A stretch of 32,722 bases of DNA from positions 1 to 32,722 of the forward strand of contig JAFDYD010000034.1 of assembly GCA_018267615.1 (NCBI GenBank), written 5' to 3'. A program made the translations under genes and the position numbers. This DNA comes from Bacteroidota bacterium. GTDB lineage: Bacteria; Bacteroidota; Bacteroidia; Chitinophagales; Chitinophagaceae. Numbering within the stretch: position 1 is the stretch's first letter; each line of letters opens with the position of its first letter. The notes under the pieces are model-generated. The model was not told the DNA's origin, did not search any database, and was given only the letters and a program-made list of their open reading frames with translations. Positions 6,756-15,131 of this stretch are shown here, one piece after another.

Positions 6756-8618
6756 ATGATTCAATTCGATTTGCCTAAAGAAAAATCTTCGATCATCAAA
6801 GTGATCGGAGTGGGCGGTGGCGGAAGCAATGCGGTCAACCATATGTATGGCCAGAATATTGAAGGCGTGAATTTTATTATCTGTAATACGGATGCGCAAT
6901 CCCTTGCGCAGAGTCGTGTTCCTAACAAAATTCAGTTAGGACCACATTTGACACAAGGACTTGGTGCCGGTGCTAATCCGAATATCGGAAGACAGGCGAC
7001 GGAAGAAAGTCTGACAGAAATAAAAAATATTCTCGAAGTAAATACCAAAATGGTTTTTATTACTGCTGGCATGGGTGGTGGAACAGGCACTGGTGGTGCA
7101 CCCATCATTTCAAAAATATGTAAGGACCTTGGCATACTCACCGTTGGTATTGTAACCACTCCTTTTTCTTATGAAGGAAAGAAGAGACAGATCCAGGCAG
7201 AAGAAGGAATCATGATGTTGAAAGAATATGTCGACACATTACTCGTGATCAGCAACGACAAATTGCGTCATCAGTTTGGTAATTTGAAAATGAAAGAAGC
7301 TTTTGCAAAAGCCGACAATGTACTTGCAACTGCAGCAAAATGCATCACAGATGTAATCAACAGCACTGGTCAGATCAATGTTGACTTTGCCGATGTATGT
7401 ACGGTTATGCGTAACGGTGGCGTTGCAATACTTGGTAGCGCGTCGGCATCCGGAGAAGATCGCGCATATAAAGCAATCACTGAAGCGTTGAATTCTCCAT
7501 TATTAAATGATAATGAAATCAGCGGTGCAAAATGGATTTTAATTAATATCAATTCATCTGAAGGTGAACATGAATTCACGATGGATGAAGTTGAGATCAT
7601 TCAAAATCATTTGCTCAGCAAAGCCGGAGAAAATACAGATATCATTCTTGGATTAGGTTATGATGATGGATTAGGATCCGATATCGGCATCACCATCATT
7701 GCAACCGGCTTTGAATATAAAGATCCGTTTGCGAAAAAAATTACTGTGCCCGTTCCAGAGAACAATGGAAAAATAGTAATGACCCTTATGCCCGATGTAG
7801 AACAAAATGTACAAAGGCCTGCGCTTACCTCAGAAGAAACCAAAAAAGAAGAACAGCCTGCAGTGATCCTGGTTGATGAAATGCAACCCACATTGATGGA
7901 GATCGAAGTCGTTCAATCCAACACACCTGGGGTTTTTACGAATGAACTTGCTAGTAAAAACACTGTTGAAAACCAGGTGGAGAAAAATGTAGTGGAAGAA
8001 AAAACGGAATGGATACTTTCGCATCACTCTGTCTCCACTAAAGAAGAAAAAATTCCAGTAAAAAATGCTGAAACGAATTCTCCGGTACCTGCAGTATCTG
8101 GAGGATACCTTGCAAGGCCATCCAATATCTATGCGGAAGACCAGGGATCAGAACGAAAACAATCCATACCTGAACACTCCCCTGTGAAGGATCAAATCTT
8201 GAATACGGGTGCTTCAATTAATCCGGCGAAGGAAGAGGAATCTTCCCCCGATATGCAGATTGTATTTAGAGATGATATTCCAGCGGCGGATGTGCCTCGG
8301 GCCCATCAGACTCAACATTTCGTCATGGCCAATCAACATGCTGAGGAGCCTGCTATGCAGGACGAAGCTGAAGAACTTAAGCGCCGTGCAGCAGAGAGAA
8401 TAAACAAGTTGCGCAACCTGTCATTCAACATCAATGCTGCAGATCCGAACAACGAGTTTGAAACAGTGCCGGCATACATCCGCCGTAATCTGGAATTGAA
8501 TAATACTACCGCCAATGTCGAAAACTTCTACAGCAACTACGAAGTGAAAACCGACAATAATAACAATTCAGAAATCAGTACTATCAATACTTTCCTCGAC
8601 GGAAAGAAACCAGATTAA
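6756..8618 (+). CDS. ftsZ: FtsZ, tubulin-like cell division GTPase
   Basis: GTPase that forms the cytokinetic ring. The GTPase half carries GVGGGGSNAV (18-27), the tubulin signature GGGTGTG (107-113), the TTPFSYEGKKRQIQAEEG segment and the synergy segment around CTVMRNGG. The protein is 620 aa, much longer than the roughly 380 aa of E. coli. A low-complexity acidic linker runs from about 330 to 530. A charged segment (EELKRRAAERINKLRNLSFN) follows, then the conserved C-terminal peptide VPAYIRRN at 571-578 and a further 42-residue Asn-rich tail. The internal position of this peptide is, to my knowledge, usual for Bacteroidota. It is the last gene of the dcw cluster, followed by a terminator. 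Confidence 0.97.
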   Translation: MIQFDLPKEKSSIIKVIGVGGGGSNAVNHMYGQNIEGVNFIICNTDAQSLAQSRVPNKIQLGPHLTQGLGAGANPNIGRQATEESLTEIKNILEVNTKMVFITAGMGGGTGTGGAPIISKICKDLGILTVGIVTTPFSYEGKKRQIQAEEGIMMLKEYVDTLLVISNDKLRHQFGNLKMKEAFAKADNVLATAAKCITDVINSTGQINVDFADVCTVMRNGGVAILGSASASGEDRAYKAITEALNSPLLNDNEISGAKWILININSSEGEHEFTMDEVEIIQNHLLSKAGENTDIILGLGYDDGLGSDIGITIIATGFEYKDPFAKKITVPVPENNGKIVMTLMPDVEQNVQRPALTSEETKKEEQPAVILVDEMQPTLMEIEVVQSNTPGVFTNELASKNTVENQVEKNVVEEKTEWILSHHSVSTKEEKIPVKNAETNSPVPAVSGGYLARPSNIYAEDQGSERKQSIPEHSPVKDQILNTGASINPAKEEESSPDMQIVFRDDIPAADVPRAHQTQHFVMANQHAEEPAMQDEAEELKRRAAERINKLRNLSFNINAADPNNEFETVPAYIRRNLELNNTTANVENFYSNYEVKTDNNNNSEISTINTFLDGKKPD

Positions 8619-8661
8619 TATTATTACCTGCTTACATTGTTTGTTTTTAGTTGTTTATTTT

Positions 8662-8690
8662 CCCCCTGGTTTTCCGGGGGGACTTTTTTT
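8662..8690 (+). terminator. Rho-independent terminator of ftsZ
   Basis: CCCCCTGG (8662-8669), loop TTTT, then CCGGGGGG (8674-8681) make an 8-bp stem with one G-U pair. GAC and a run of seven T (8684-8690) follow. It lies 44 bp after the ftsZ stop codon. Confidence 0.9.
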
Positions 8691-8779
8691 ATGCTGAACG
8701 CTGAACGCATGACGCCAAACGCGAGCAAACATTCTGAATTACGTTTAGCGTTTAGCGTTATGCTTTCAGCGTTCGGCAT
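8691..8779. repeat. Long inverted repeat, GCGTT/AACGC family, copy 1
   Basis: Left arm 8691-8727 and right arm about 8742-8779 are imperfect reverse complements made of 7-bp units (ctgaacg, ccaaacg; tttagcg, ttcagcg). It starts directly after the T-run of the ftsZ terminator and ends against the presumed -7 box of the epimerase gene. The related element at 31730-31838 uses the same units. Confidence 0.82.
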
Positions 8780-8785
8780 TTGGCG

Positions 8786-8793
8786 TACTTTTG
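8786..8793 (+). promoter_or_regulatory. Bacteroidota-type -7 box for the epimerase gene
   Basis: TACTTTTG matches the Bacteroidota -7 consensus TAnnTTTG and lies 17 bp before the ATG at 8811. The 16 bases 8778-8793 differ by one base from the reverse complement of 25986-26001 in front of metG. No convincing TTTG at the -33 position is visible. Confidence 0.55.
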
Positions 8794-8810
8794 CTCTTTA
8801 ATATTTGCAT

Positions 8811-9743
8811 ATGGCTACTATTCTCATTACCGGCGGAAGCGGATTGATAGGAAATGCATTGACGAAATTATTTGTGGAAAGAAAATTTGATGTTATCATT
8901 CTTTCAAGGAATAATAATAAAGAAATCAACGGCGCGAAGACTGCATTGTGGGACATCGAAAAACAAAAAATTGATGAAGATGCAATCCGGCAAGCGGATT
9001 ATATCATACATCTCGCAGGTGCCAACGTGGGTGATAAACGCTGGACAAAAAAAAGGAAAAAGGAAATTGTTGATAGCCGTACAAAAAGTAGCGCACTTAT
9101 TGTGAAAGCGCTGAAAGAAATTCCCAATAAAGTAAAAGTTGTTGTGAGTGCTTCCGCTACAGGTTGGTATGAAGAAACACCCTTATCCAATCAAACAGAT
9201 ATCAGAAGAACAGAAACAGAACCTGCTAATAAAGATTTTTTGGGTGAAACATGCCGCTTATGGGAAGAAAGCATCGACCCCATAACGGGGATGAACATAC
9301 GATTGGTAAAACTTCGCACAGGCATTGTATTGAGCAACGAAGGAGGCGCGTTTCCTGAATTCAAGAAACCGCTACGCTTTGGGATTGCAGCAGTATTGGG
9401 AAATGGAAAACAAATCATACCCTGGATACATATCGACGATCTGTGTAGGATTTACCTCGAAGCAATCACAAATGAAAGTTTACATGGTGTATATAATGCC
9501 GTTGCTCCACGACCAGTGGATAATAAAACATTTGTCACCAGTCTCGCAAAAAAAATAAAAGGAAAATTTTTCATTCCCTTCTACGTACCATCTTTTATGC
9601 TCAAAATTATTTTGGGAGAAATGAGTATTGAAGTATTGAAGAGTGTAAATGTAAGTGCGGAAAAAATAAAAAGCACCGGGTTTCAATTTCTATATCCTAC
9701 TATTGATGCGGCATTTGAGCAACTCATTTTGAACCATGATTAA
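8811..9743 (+). CDS. TIGR01777-family NAD-dependent epimerase/dehydratase-like protein
   Basis: Extended SDR of 310 aa with the nucleotide-binding motif TGGSGLIG (7-14), DYIIHLAGANVGDKRW at about 63-78, SASATGWY (the active-site Tyr region) and the PWIHIDDL segment typical of TIGR01777 (YfcH-like) proteins. The C-terminal DUF1731-like part (about 260-310) ends in YPTIDAAFEQL. The substrate is unknown in this family. I chose the ATG at 8811 over an in-frame TTG at 8805, because it gives MATILITGGSG, starting exactly at the first beta strand. The stop codon and last five codons lie within the arm of the inverted repeat 9728-9852. Confidence 0.9.
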   Translation: MATILITGGSGLIGNALTKLFVERKFDVIILSRNNNKEINGAKTALWDIEKQKIDEDAIRQADYIIHLAGANVGDKRWTKKRKKEIVDSRTKSSALIVKALKEIPNKVKVVVSASATGWYEETPLSNQTDIRRTETEPANKDFLGETCRLWEESIDPITGMNIRLVKLRTGIVLSNEGGAFPEFKKPLRFGIAAVLGNGKQIIPWIHIDDLCRIYLEAITNESLHGVYNAVAPRPVDNKTFVTSLAKKIKGKFFIPFYVPSFMLKIILGEMSIEVLKSVNVSAEKIKSTGFQFLYPTIDAAFEQLILNHD

Positions 9744-9852
9744 AGGATTGAAGGATTGCATGAACAAGATCCTTCGAAATAACTGATGGATATTTGTCAT
9801 TTCAGCCGATCTTATTCATGTCAATCCTTCAATCCTTTAATCATGGTTCAAA
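9728..9852. repeat. Long inverted repeat overlapping the epimerase stop codon
   Basis: Left arm 9728-9772 and right arm 9808-9852 match almost perfectly: the outer 31 bases are exact, then one extra base and a few mismatches appear inward. Units are 8 bp (aaggattg). The left arm contains the last 13 coding bases and the stop codon of the epimerase. It is the only spacer between convergent genes here, so it may terminate both. The arm tips carry GAACCATGATT, a motif shared with other elements. Confidence 0.9.
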
Positions 9853-9867
9853 CACGTAATCCTTCCT

Positions 9868-11238
9868 TTAATTTTTCTTATCCGTAGAAAGTTTTGATGC
9901 GGGCAATTTTGTTTTTTCCTGAATTGGTTGTGTAAACAATGTAGCGTTTGCTTTCGCCGGATCACCCTGGTACACCCAACTGATATGAGTTACATATTTA
10001 TTGAATACGTTACTGACCTCACTCGCAGAAATTTTTTTAATATCGGAATTGATAGTAACCGACCTGTGCCAGTTATTATGCAAAATTTCATTCGCTGCAA
10101 GAGACGCAGCCTGCGCGTTATTGGTTTCTTGTTTTTGAAAGAATGATGTAAGATAACTTGTCTTCATATCTTTCACTTCTTCAGAGGTAAATCCTTCTCT
10201 CCTTGTCTTTGCGATTAATGCATCCGTTATTTCAATATATTTATTGGGATTGGTTGTCGACACATCTATATTAAACGAAGAAGTGAGTCCGCCATCGAGA
10301 TAAGTATAAGGCGCGTACGACAAACCATTTTTTGAACGAACGTCGAGATAGTGGCGATCATAAAAAATTCTTGATGCCAATACAAATGCGTTGAAGTCCG
10401 GTGTGCCGGGTAATGGCGCACTCGTTACGCCCTGGATATAATTGGTGGCTAATTCTTTTTTCTCGGGCTTAAAGGAATTTTGTGAAGGATTGAATGTTTC
10501 TTTTTTTAACGCGAAAGGTTTTCCATCGGGAATTGCCGCAAGTAGTGCCTGAATTTTTTGTTCAAGCACTGATCGTTCTATTTCTCCAACAACAACGATC
10601 AATAACCGGGATTTTGTTAGTATGGATTGATAATAAGCCTTTGTTTCTTCAGGCGTGAGTTTTGAAACGGTTGCTTCGGATCCCTCGGGATCTTTCGAAT
10701 AATTTTTTCCTGCAAATGTAACCTGCCTCGCAAATTTGCTAATTGAATAATCAGGATCTGATCCCTGTGCTTTCAAACTGTTGATGGCATCTTGTTTTGT
10801 CCGCTCAAATTCTTTTTTATCAAATAAAGGAATGGTTAGCGCATCGACGTATAAAGGCCACACCACATCAAAATCGCTTTTGATACAATTCATGGTAAAT
10901 GTCGCATAATCCATGCCGTTACTACCATACACCTGTGCGCTTACTTTATCGAGTTTATTTTTGAAACTATTCTTATCATCTTTAACGGTTCCGCATTCTG
11001 TAAGGGCGCTCATCGCAAGACTTTCAATGCCGGCCTTGTCCGCCGGATAATTTTGCACCCCACCTTTAATGATGGTTTGAATTTCGACGATCTCGTTTCC
11101 GCTCGGTTGTACAATTACTTTTACTCCACTTACTGTCATTTCATATGGATCTTTTGCCTGGGCAAAAAGCATTGTGTTAGCACATAGGAAACTAAAAAAT
11201 GCCAAGAAATATTTTGCCTTTTTATTGATCACTATCAT
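9868..11238 (-). CDS. M16-family peptidase-like protein, non-catalytic partner
   Basis: 456 aa with an N-terminal signal-type hydrophobic stretch (8-26, ending AQA). It has the two-domain M16B fold with the Pfam M16_C-like half starting near residue 195. The zinc motif HxxEH is lost: the equivalent position reads SLAMS (73-77). The basic/aromatic pair expected in the non-catalytic subunit is visible as R301 and Y308 within RSKNGLSY. Known bacterial M16B enzymes often work as such an active plus inactive heterodimer, and the catalytic partner is directly upstream, 19 bp away in the same direction. Probable role: periplasmic peptide degradation; substrate unknown. Confidence 0.88.
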   Translation of the reverse strand: MIVINKKAKYFLAFFSFLCANTMLFAQAKDPYEMTVSGVKVIVQPSGNEIVEIQTIIKGGVQNYPADKAGIESLAMSALTECGTVKDDKNSFKNKLDKVSAQVYGSNGMDYATFTMNCIKSDFDVVWPLYVDALTIPLFDKKEFERTKQDAINSLKAQGSDPDYSISKFARQVTFAGKNYSKDPEGSEATVSKLTPEETKAYYQSILTKSRLLIVVVGEIERSVLEQKIQALLAAIPDGKPFALKKETFNPSQNSFKPEKKELATNYIQGVTSAPLPGTPDFNAFVLASRIFYDRHYLDVRSKNGLSYAPYTYLDGGLTSSFNIDVSTTNPNKYIEITDALIAKTRREGFTSEEVKDMKTSYLTSFFQKQETNNAQAASLAANEILHNNWHRSVTINSDIKKISASEVSNVFNKYVTHISWVYQGDPAKANATLFTQPIQEKTKLPASKLSTDKKN

Positions 11239-11257
11239 GATTCAAATATTTTTTAAT

Positions 11258-12625
11258 TCAGAGAGTTGGTTTGAAGATTGCCGACGCATTCAGGGCTTTA
11301 TTCATTTCTGGATTGATGATCATGCCCGCGATATAAGATTTGCCCGTGATATATTTGTTGACATACCGTTGAATATCTTCTCTTGTTACTTTCATACAAT
11401 TACTCAAATAATCAGTATTGTAATCAAGAGACGTGCTGCACCATGAATAGGTCAATTGATTTGGAAGACTTGAAGGTTTTTCCTGCGCACGGATATCATT
11501 TCGGCGAATCGTTTGCTTTGCATCTTCCAATTGTTCATCCGTGAAATAATCATTTTGTGCCCACATGCTTACCTGGTGAAGAACTTCATCATTGCATTCC
11601 TTTAATTTATTTGGATTAGGAACTACAAATACATTGATCGGTCCGACGTATTTATCAGCGCTATAACTAACACTTGCATAAGTTGCCAGTCCCTTGTCCA
11701 CAAGAGCCTGTTGCCATTTTGAAGAATTCATTTTTAAAATTGTGTTGAACACATCTGCAGCAATCATCGACGCGGAATCGTGCCGGTAGTCGGGCCCTTG
11801 CCACCAGTACATTACGTAAGGAGTTTGCGCGATCGAAGATTCTTTCACAAAATATTGAGTTGCTTCGATCGGTTTGAAATCAGGAATTGGATATTTTTCA
11901 ATCGGATTAAATCCGCTGCTGGGCCAATCACCAAAAATTTCTTTGACAAGCGCAAATGATTGCTCATGTTTCACATCTCCACAAATCACGAGCACAGAAT
12001 TATTGGGATGATAATATTTTCCTTTGATCACCATCATTTTTTCCGGAGTTGCAGTATTAATAATATTATGATCGCCGATTGGATTTTTTCGCGTTAGCAA
12101 ATCTCCCCATAATTTTTTCTGGCATTCATACCACAATTGAAAACCCGGATCGCTTTCTGCCCTCTGAAATTCTCCATCGACGACCGGTCTTTCCTTTTGC
12201 ATATCTTCTATACGGTAAATGGGAAATCGAATGGCAACATTCATGAATTGCAGTCCTTGCTTCAAGCTGTCTTTATCAAATGTAAAATAGTAGTTCACTC
12301 TTTCAACATTTGTCGACCCGTTGAAATCCATTCCGAGCTCTTGCGTTCTTTTGATAAATTTTTGTTGCGTTGGATAGTCACGATTCGTTTTGAAAAACAT
12401 ATGCTCAAATAAATGTGAAAGTCCACTATATTCAGGACCTTCTGTATAAGCGCCATTTTTAACAGCGATCTCAATCGTTGCCAACGGCACTTTGCTGTTT
12501 TCAATAACGACAACTTCTAAACCATTATCTAATTTTTCCCAGAAATAACCGGGCTTCAGACGTGGTTGCGCGATTGCGCCCATTGCCAACGAGACAATAA
12601 GTAATGACGATAAGATTTTTTTCAT
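11258..12625 (-). CDS. M16-family zinc metallopeptidase, catalytic subunit
   Basis: 455 aa. Signal peptide at 1-19 (MKKILSSLL..AMGAIAQ), so probably periplasmic or envelope. The inverted zinc motif HLFEH is at 71-75, with the distal glutamate at E152 (VVDGEFQR) in the correct spacing of about 77 residues. The M16_C half begins near residue 215 (HPNNSVLVICGDV at about 198-210). The R/Y pair needed for substrate C-terminus binding is not obvious, consistent with its being supplied by the downstream partner. First gene of a two-gene operon with the inactive M16 protein. Confidence 0.93.
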   Translation of the reverse strand: MKKILSSLLIVSLAMGAIAQPRLKPGYFWEKLDNGLEVVVIENSKVPLATIEIAVKNGAYTEGPEYSGLSHLFEHMFFKTNRDYPTQQKFIKRTQELGMDFNGSTNVERVNYYFTFDKDSLKQGLQFMNVAIRFPIYRIEDMQKERPVVDGEFQRAESDPGFQLWYECQKKLWGDLLTRKNPIGDHNIINTATPEKMMVIKGKYYHPNNSVLVICGDVKHEQSFALVKEIFGDWPSSGFNPIEKYPIPDFKPIEATQYFVKESSIAQTPYVMYWWQGPDYRHDSASMIAADVFNTILKMNSSKWQQALVDKGLATYASVSYSADKYVGPINVFVVPNPNKLKECNDEVLHQVSMWAQNDYFTDEQLEDAKQTIRRNDIRAQEKPSSLPNQLTYSWCSTSLDYNTDYLSNCMKVTREDIQRYVNKYITGKSYIAGMIINPEMNKALNASAIFKPTL

Positions 12626-12809
12626 GCAAAATTTTTTTATTCTACAAATTCAATATGCGACAGAAGCAACCTGATTAAGATAAATATGAAAATAATCAAT
12701 AACCGGCTCGGGCTAACGGAAATTACACGTACGGTTATTGAGGCAAGATTTATCAATACGGGTATAGGATGAGCGTTCTGGCAAGGGGAAATACCTTACA
12801 GCAACGCAT
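12626..12809. other. 184-bp gap with one small hairpin
   Basis: This is the upstream region of the M16 operon and the downstream region of the small secreted protein gene. CAATAACCG (12697-12705) and CGGTTATTG (12732-12740) form a perfect 9-bp inverted repeat with a 26-nt loop, and GATAAA/TTTATC flank it as possible outer stem. No T-run of note follows on either strand. It may be a weak terminator or a decayed member of the intergenic repeats. Confidence 0.4.
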
Positions 12810-13340
12810 TTAGTTCTGCGTGTTTGGTGTAAACTTTGGTTGCTTTTGAGGCGGAATTACCAACTGCGGGCTCAAATCTGGTAATGCAGTTTTTATTTTA
12901 TCAGCCTTATAAACATTTGTGTCGATAAAGTACCATTTCTTTCCCTTGTCCATTGATACAGCAATCAAAGATGTTTCTACTTCCAATTCACCCATCATGG
13001 TTTGCATCGTTGTAGTTTGTGGCACGATAGATTGCAACTGATCTTTATAGTTAATAATGGGACCAGGATTTCCGACTAATATTTTTTTGAACTGAACGCC
13101 AAATTGTTTCATAGCGGATGCTGCAGAATCAATGTTCGCTTTTAATTTTTCTTTGCCTCCCGTATATGTAATGATGCTTGGATGTACAAATTCTGAAAAT
13201 GCAATAAAATCGTTTTTGATCAATGCTCTCGCCATATCCATCGCTTGTGCTTTGATGTTTGTTTGTAAATTCTGGCAGAATGAAAAATTCAAAGAGACAG
13301 AAAAAATAGTTGTAAGAAATATATTATAGATCGATTTCAT
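12810..13340 (-). CDS. Small secreted protein, NTF2/SnoaL-like
   Basis: 176 aa with a signal peptide (about 1-22, MKSIYNIFLTTIFSVSLNFS). The mature part has the pattern of a small alpha+beta barrel: helix (NIKAQAMDMARALIKNDFIAF), a SEFVHPSIITYTGG segment, then alternating strands up to KWYFIDTNVY. This resembles nuclear transport factor 2-like proteins of Bacteroidota. The tail (about 150-176) is Pro/Gln-rich. It starts 12 bp after the ABC permease stop codon, so it is probably the third gene of that operon, but nothing in it shows a link to transport. No catalytic residues can be assigned. Confidence 0.75.
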   Translation of the reverse strand: MKSIYNIFLTTIFSVSLNFSFCQNLQTNIKAQAMDMARALIKNDFIAFSEFVHPSIITYTGGKEKLKANIDSAASAMKQFGVQFKKILVGNPGPIINYKDQLQSIVPQTTTMQTMMGELEVETSLIAVSMDKGKKWYFIDTNVYKADKIKTALPDLSPQLVIPPQKQPKFTPNTQN

Positions 13341-13352
13341 TTTTGTTTGATA

Positions 13353-14156
13353 TTATAAATCTGCTTTTCTAAATCGCCAGGTGGTGACTACGTAATAAAT
13401 AATAAGATAAAGAGCTGCAAGGCCTAAAAAGATGGGGATATGATTTTCCCAATTTTTTTTTGCATCCGGGCTTGTAACGAGTCTCTCGAAAACAGACGGT
13501 ATTAGTTTATCATTCACTTCTTCGGGAAGATAATTCACCCAGTCCTGGTGGTATTTATTTCGCATGAGTGCAACGATGAATTGTTCCATCACCATATAAA
13601 TAAAAAATATTCCCATCGACAATCCTGCTCTTCGGATGAACATGCTTAATAGGAACGCAATCGACGAGTAAGAAAGCATCTGCACGAAATAATAAAATAA
13701 ATACTGGATGTTTTTAAATATCGAAACTCCATCCGGTGCTTTGTTCAATACTGATCCAAAAAAAAGACAGGTCAGAAATACAACAAGCGTTGTTAATATC
13801 GAAAGAAGTAATACTTCAAAAATTTTTACGTAAATAAACTGTTTGCGGCTCCATCCGTCAATGATGTTTTGTCGATGGGTCCGATATGTAAATTCATTTG
13901 TAGTTAATGTGATGATAAGGATGGCCGGGATTATAAATAGTAGTGAAGAGACCCATGTCACCATTGGCCACACATCGGGAAATGCAAATGGACTTCCGAA
14001 GAGACTTTGTCCGCGTACCTTCGGAAAACTATTGTTCCCAAAATCATATATAGAATAGTTGAATGCGGGAATGCTCACAATGGTGATAATAAGCAGTATC
14101 CAGAACGTTCTGTAATTTTTTACCTTCATCCATTCTATTTTCAGAGTCTGCCACAT
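13353..14156 (-). CDS. ABC-2 type transporter permease
   Basis: 267 aa integral membrane protein with about six hydrophobic segments: near 18-36, 65-85, 105-130, 150-165, 178-195 and 240-258. It has a short cytoplasmic N-terminus (LKIEWMKVKNYRTFW), a common start for ABC-2 permeases of lipid, antibiotic or bacteriocin exporters. Starts 10 bp after the ATPase gene, so the two form a half-transporter pair. The substrate cannot be inferred from sequence. An extracytoplasmic loop lies between segments 1 and 2. Confidence 0.9.
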   Translation of the reverse strand: MWQTLKIEWMKVKNYRTFWILLIITIVSIPAFNYSIYDFGNNSFPKVRGQSLFGSPFAFPDVWPMVTWVSSLLFIIPAILIITLTTNEFTYRTHRQNIIDGWSRKQFIYVKIFEVLLLSILTTLVVFLTCLFFGSVLNKAPDGVSIFKNIQYLFYYFVQMLSYSSIAFLLSMFIRRAGLSMGIFFIYMVMEQFIVALMRNKYHQDWVNYLPEEVNDKLIPSVFERLVTSPDAKKNWENHIPIFLGLAALYLIIYYVVTTWRFRKADL

Positions 14157-14166
14157 CGGTTTTAGT

Positions 14167-15069
14167 TTAATTGCTTGCGTTATTTGTTAGCTCGATAAAT
14201 TTTGATTCCAGGCTTTTCTTTTTCAATTGTAAATGATTTAGTACAATTCCTTTTTCGAAACAATACTGATTGATGCTGCCTAAATCCAATGTTCCATTAT
14301 TGAAAAATACTTGCAGAATGTTTTCATAGTGCTTGACTTGTTTCACTCCGGATAAATCTTTTAGTATGCCAGCAAGTCTTTCTAAATCGCTCGCACCTAA
14401 TTCAACCAATTCCTCATTCACCAATACTTCGTTCACATTACCTGCAGTGATCAGTTGCCCTTTTTGTAAGATGGCAACATGTGTGCATACTTTTTCTACT
14501 TCATCCAGCAGGTGACTGGCAAGCACAATTGTCTTTCCGTTTTTTGAAAGTTGACGAATCATTTGACGAATCTCTGCGATACCAGCAGGATCGAGCCCGT
14601 TTGTCGGTTCGTCAAAAACCAGCACTGGCGGATCGCCCAGTAAGCAGGAAGCAATCGCCAATCTTTGTTTCATGCCAAGCGAGTAAGTATTGAATTTCGA
14701 ATTTTTGCGTTCGGTTAACCTAACGAGCTCCAATACACGCTGAATATCATTTGGATCTTTTCCCTTGATAGCCGCAGCTATTTTTAGATTTCTTTCGCCG
14801 GATAAATAGTGATAAAAATTAGGAGTTTCAAGAAGTGTTCCCAGTTGTCTTCGTTGTTTTTCAGAAGGCTGTTCGTCGAACCAGGAATAAGTTCCGCTTG
14901 TAGCTTTCAATACATCTGTTACGATTCCTAATAACGTCGTTTTACCGCTGCCGTTAGGACCAAGAATTCCGAATACGGATCCTTCGGGCACTTCAAATGA
15001 AACATTATTCAACGCCTTTATTTTTCCATAAAATTTGGTGATACTGTTGAGCGCAAGAATATTTTTCAC
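14167..15069 (-). CDS. ABC transporter ATP-binding protein
   Basis: 300 aa. Walker A GPNGSGKTT (37-45), Q-loop region near 78-82, signature SLGMKQR (130-136), Walker B VLVFDEPTNGLDP (149-161) and switch His in LASHLLDE (about 184) are all intact. The C-terminal 80 residues form an extra domain seen in exporters of the ABC-2 drug/antibiotic type (CcmA-like). The start is GTG at 15069; the residues after it (KNILALNSITKFYG) are the usual beginning, and no in-frame ATG is visible just upstream. First gene of the operon with the permease and a small secreted protein. Confidence 0.94.
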   Translation of the reverse strand: MKNILALNSITKFYGKIKALNNVSFEVPEGSVFGILGPNGSGKTTLLGIVTDVLKATSGTYSWFDEQPSEKQRRQLGTLLETPNFYHYLSGERNLKIAAAIKGKDPNDIQRVLELVRLTERKNSKFNTYSLGMKQRLAIASCLLGDPPVLVFDEPTNGLDPAGIAEIRQMIRQLSKNGKTIVLASHLLDEVEKVCTHVAILQKGQLITAGNVNEVLVNEELVELGASDLERLAGILKDLSGVKQVKHYENILQVFFNNGTLDLGSINQYCFEKGIVLNHLQLKKKSLESKFIELTNNASN

Positions 15070-15131
15070 TTGTGGTTTTTAGTTGGTGATTTGATGAGGT
15101 AAAAATAGAAATAAGCTTATAGCCGCAAAAG

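Noticed and set aside
9728..9852. Insertion sequence or MITE with target duplication
   Set aside because: No transposase gene is present in the window and I could not find a flanking direct repeat; kept only as an inverted repeat of unknown origin.
14167..15069. Upstream ATG start for the ABC ATPase
   Set aside because: No in-frame ATG is visible just upstream; GTG at 15069 places the standard N-terminus correctly.
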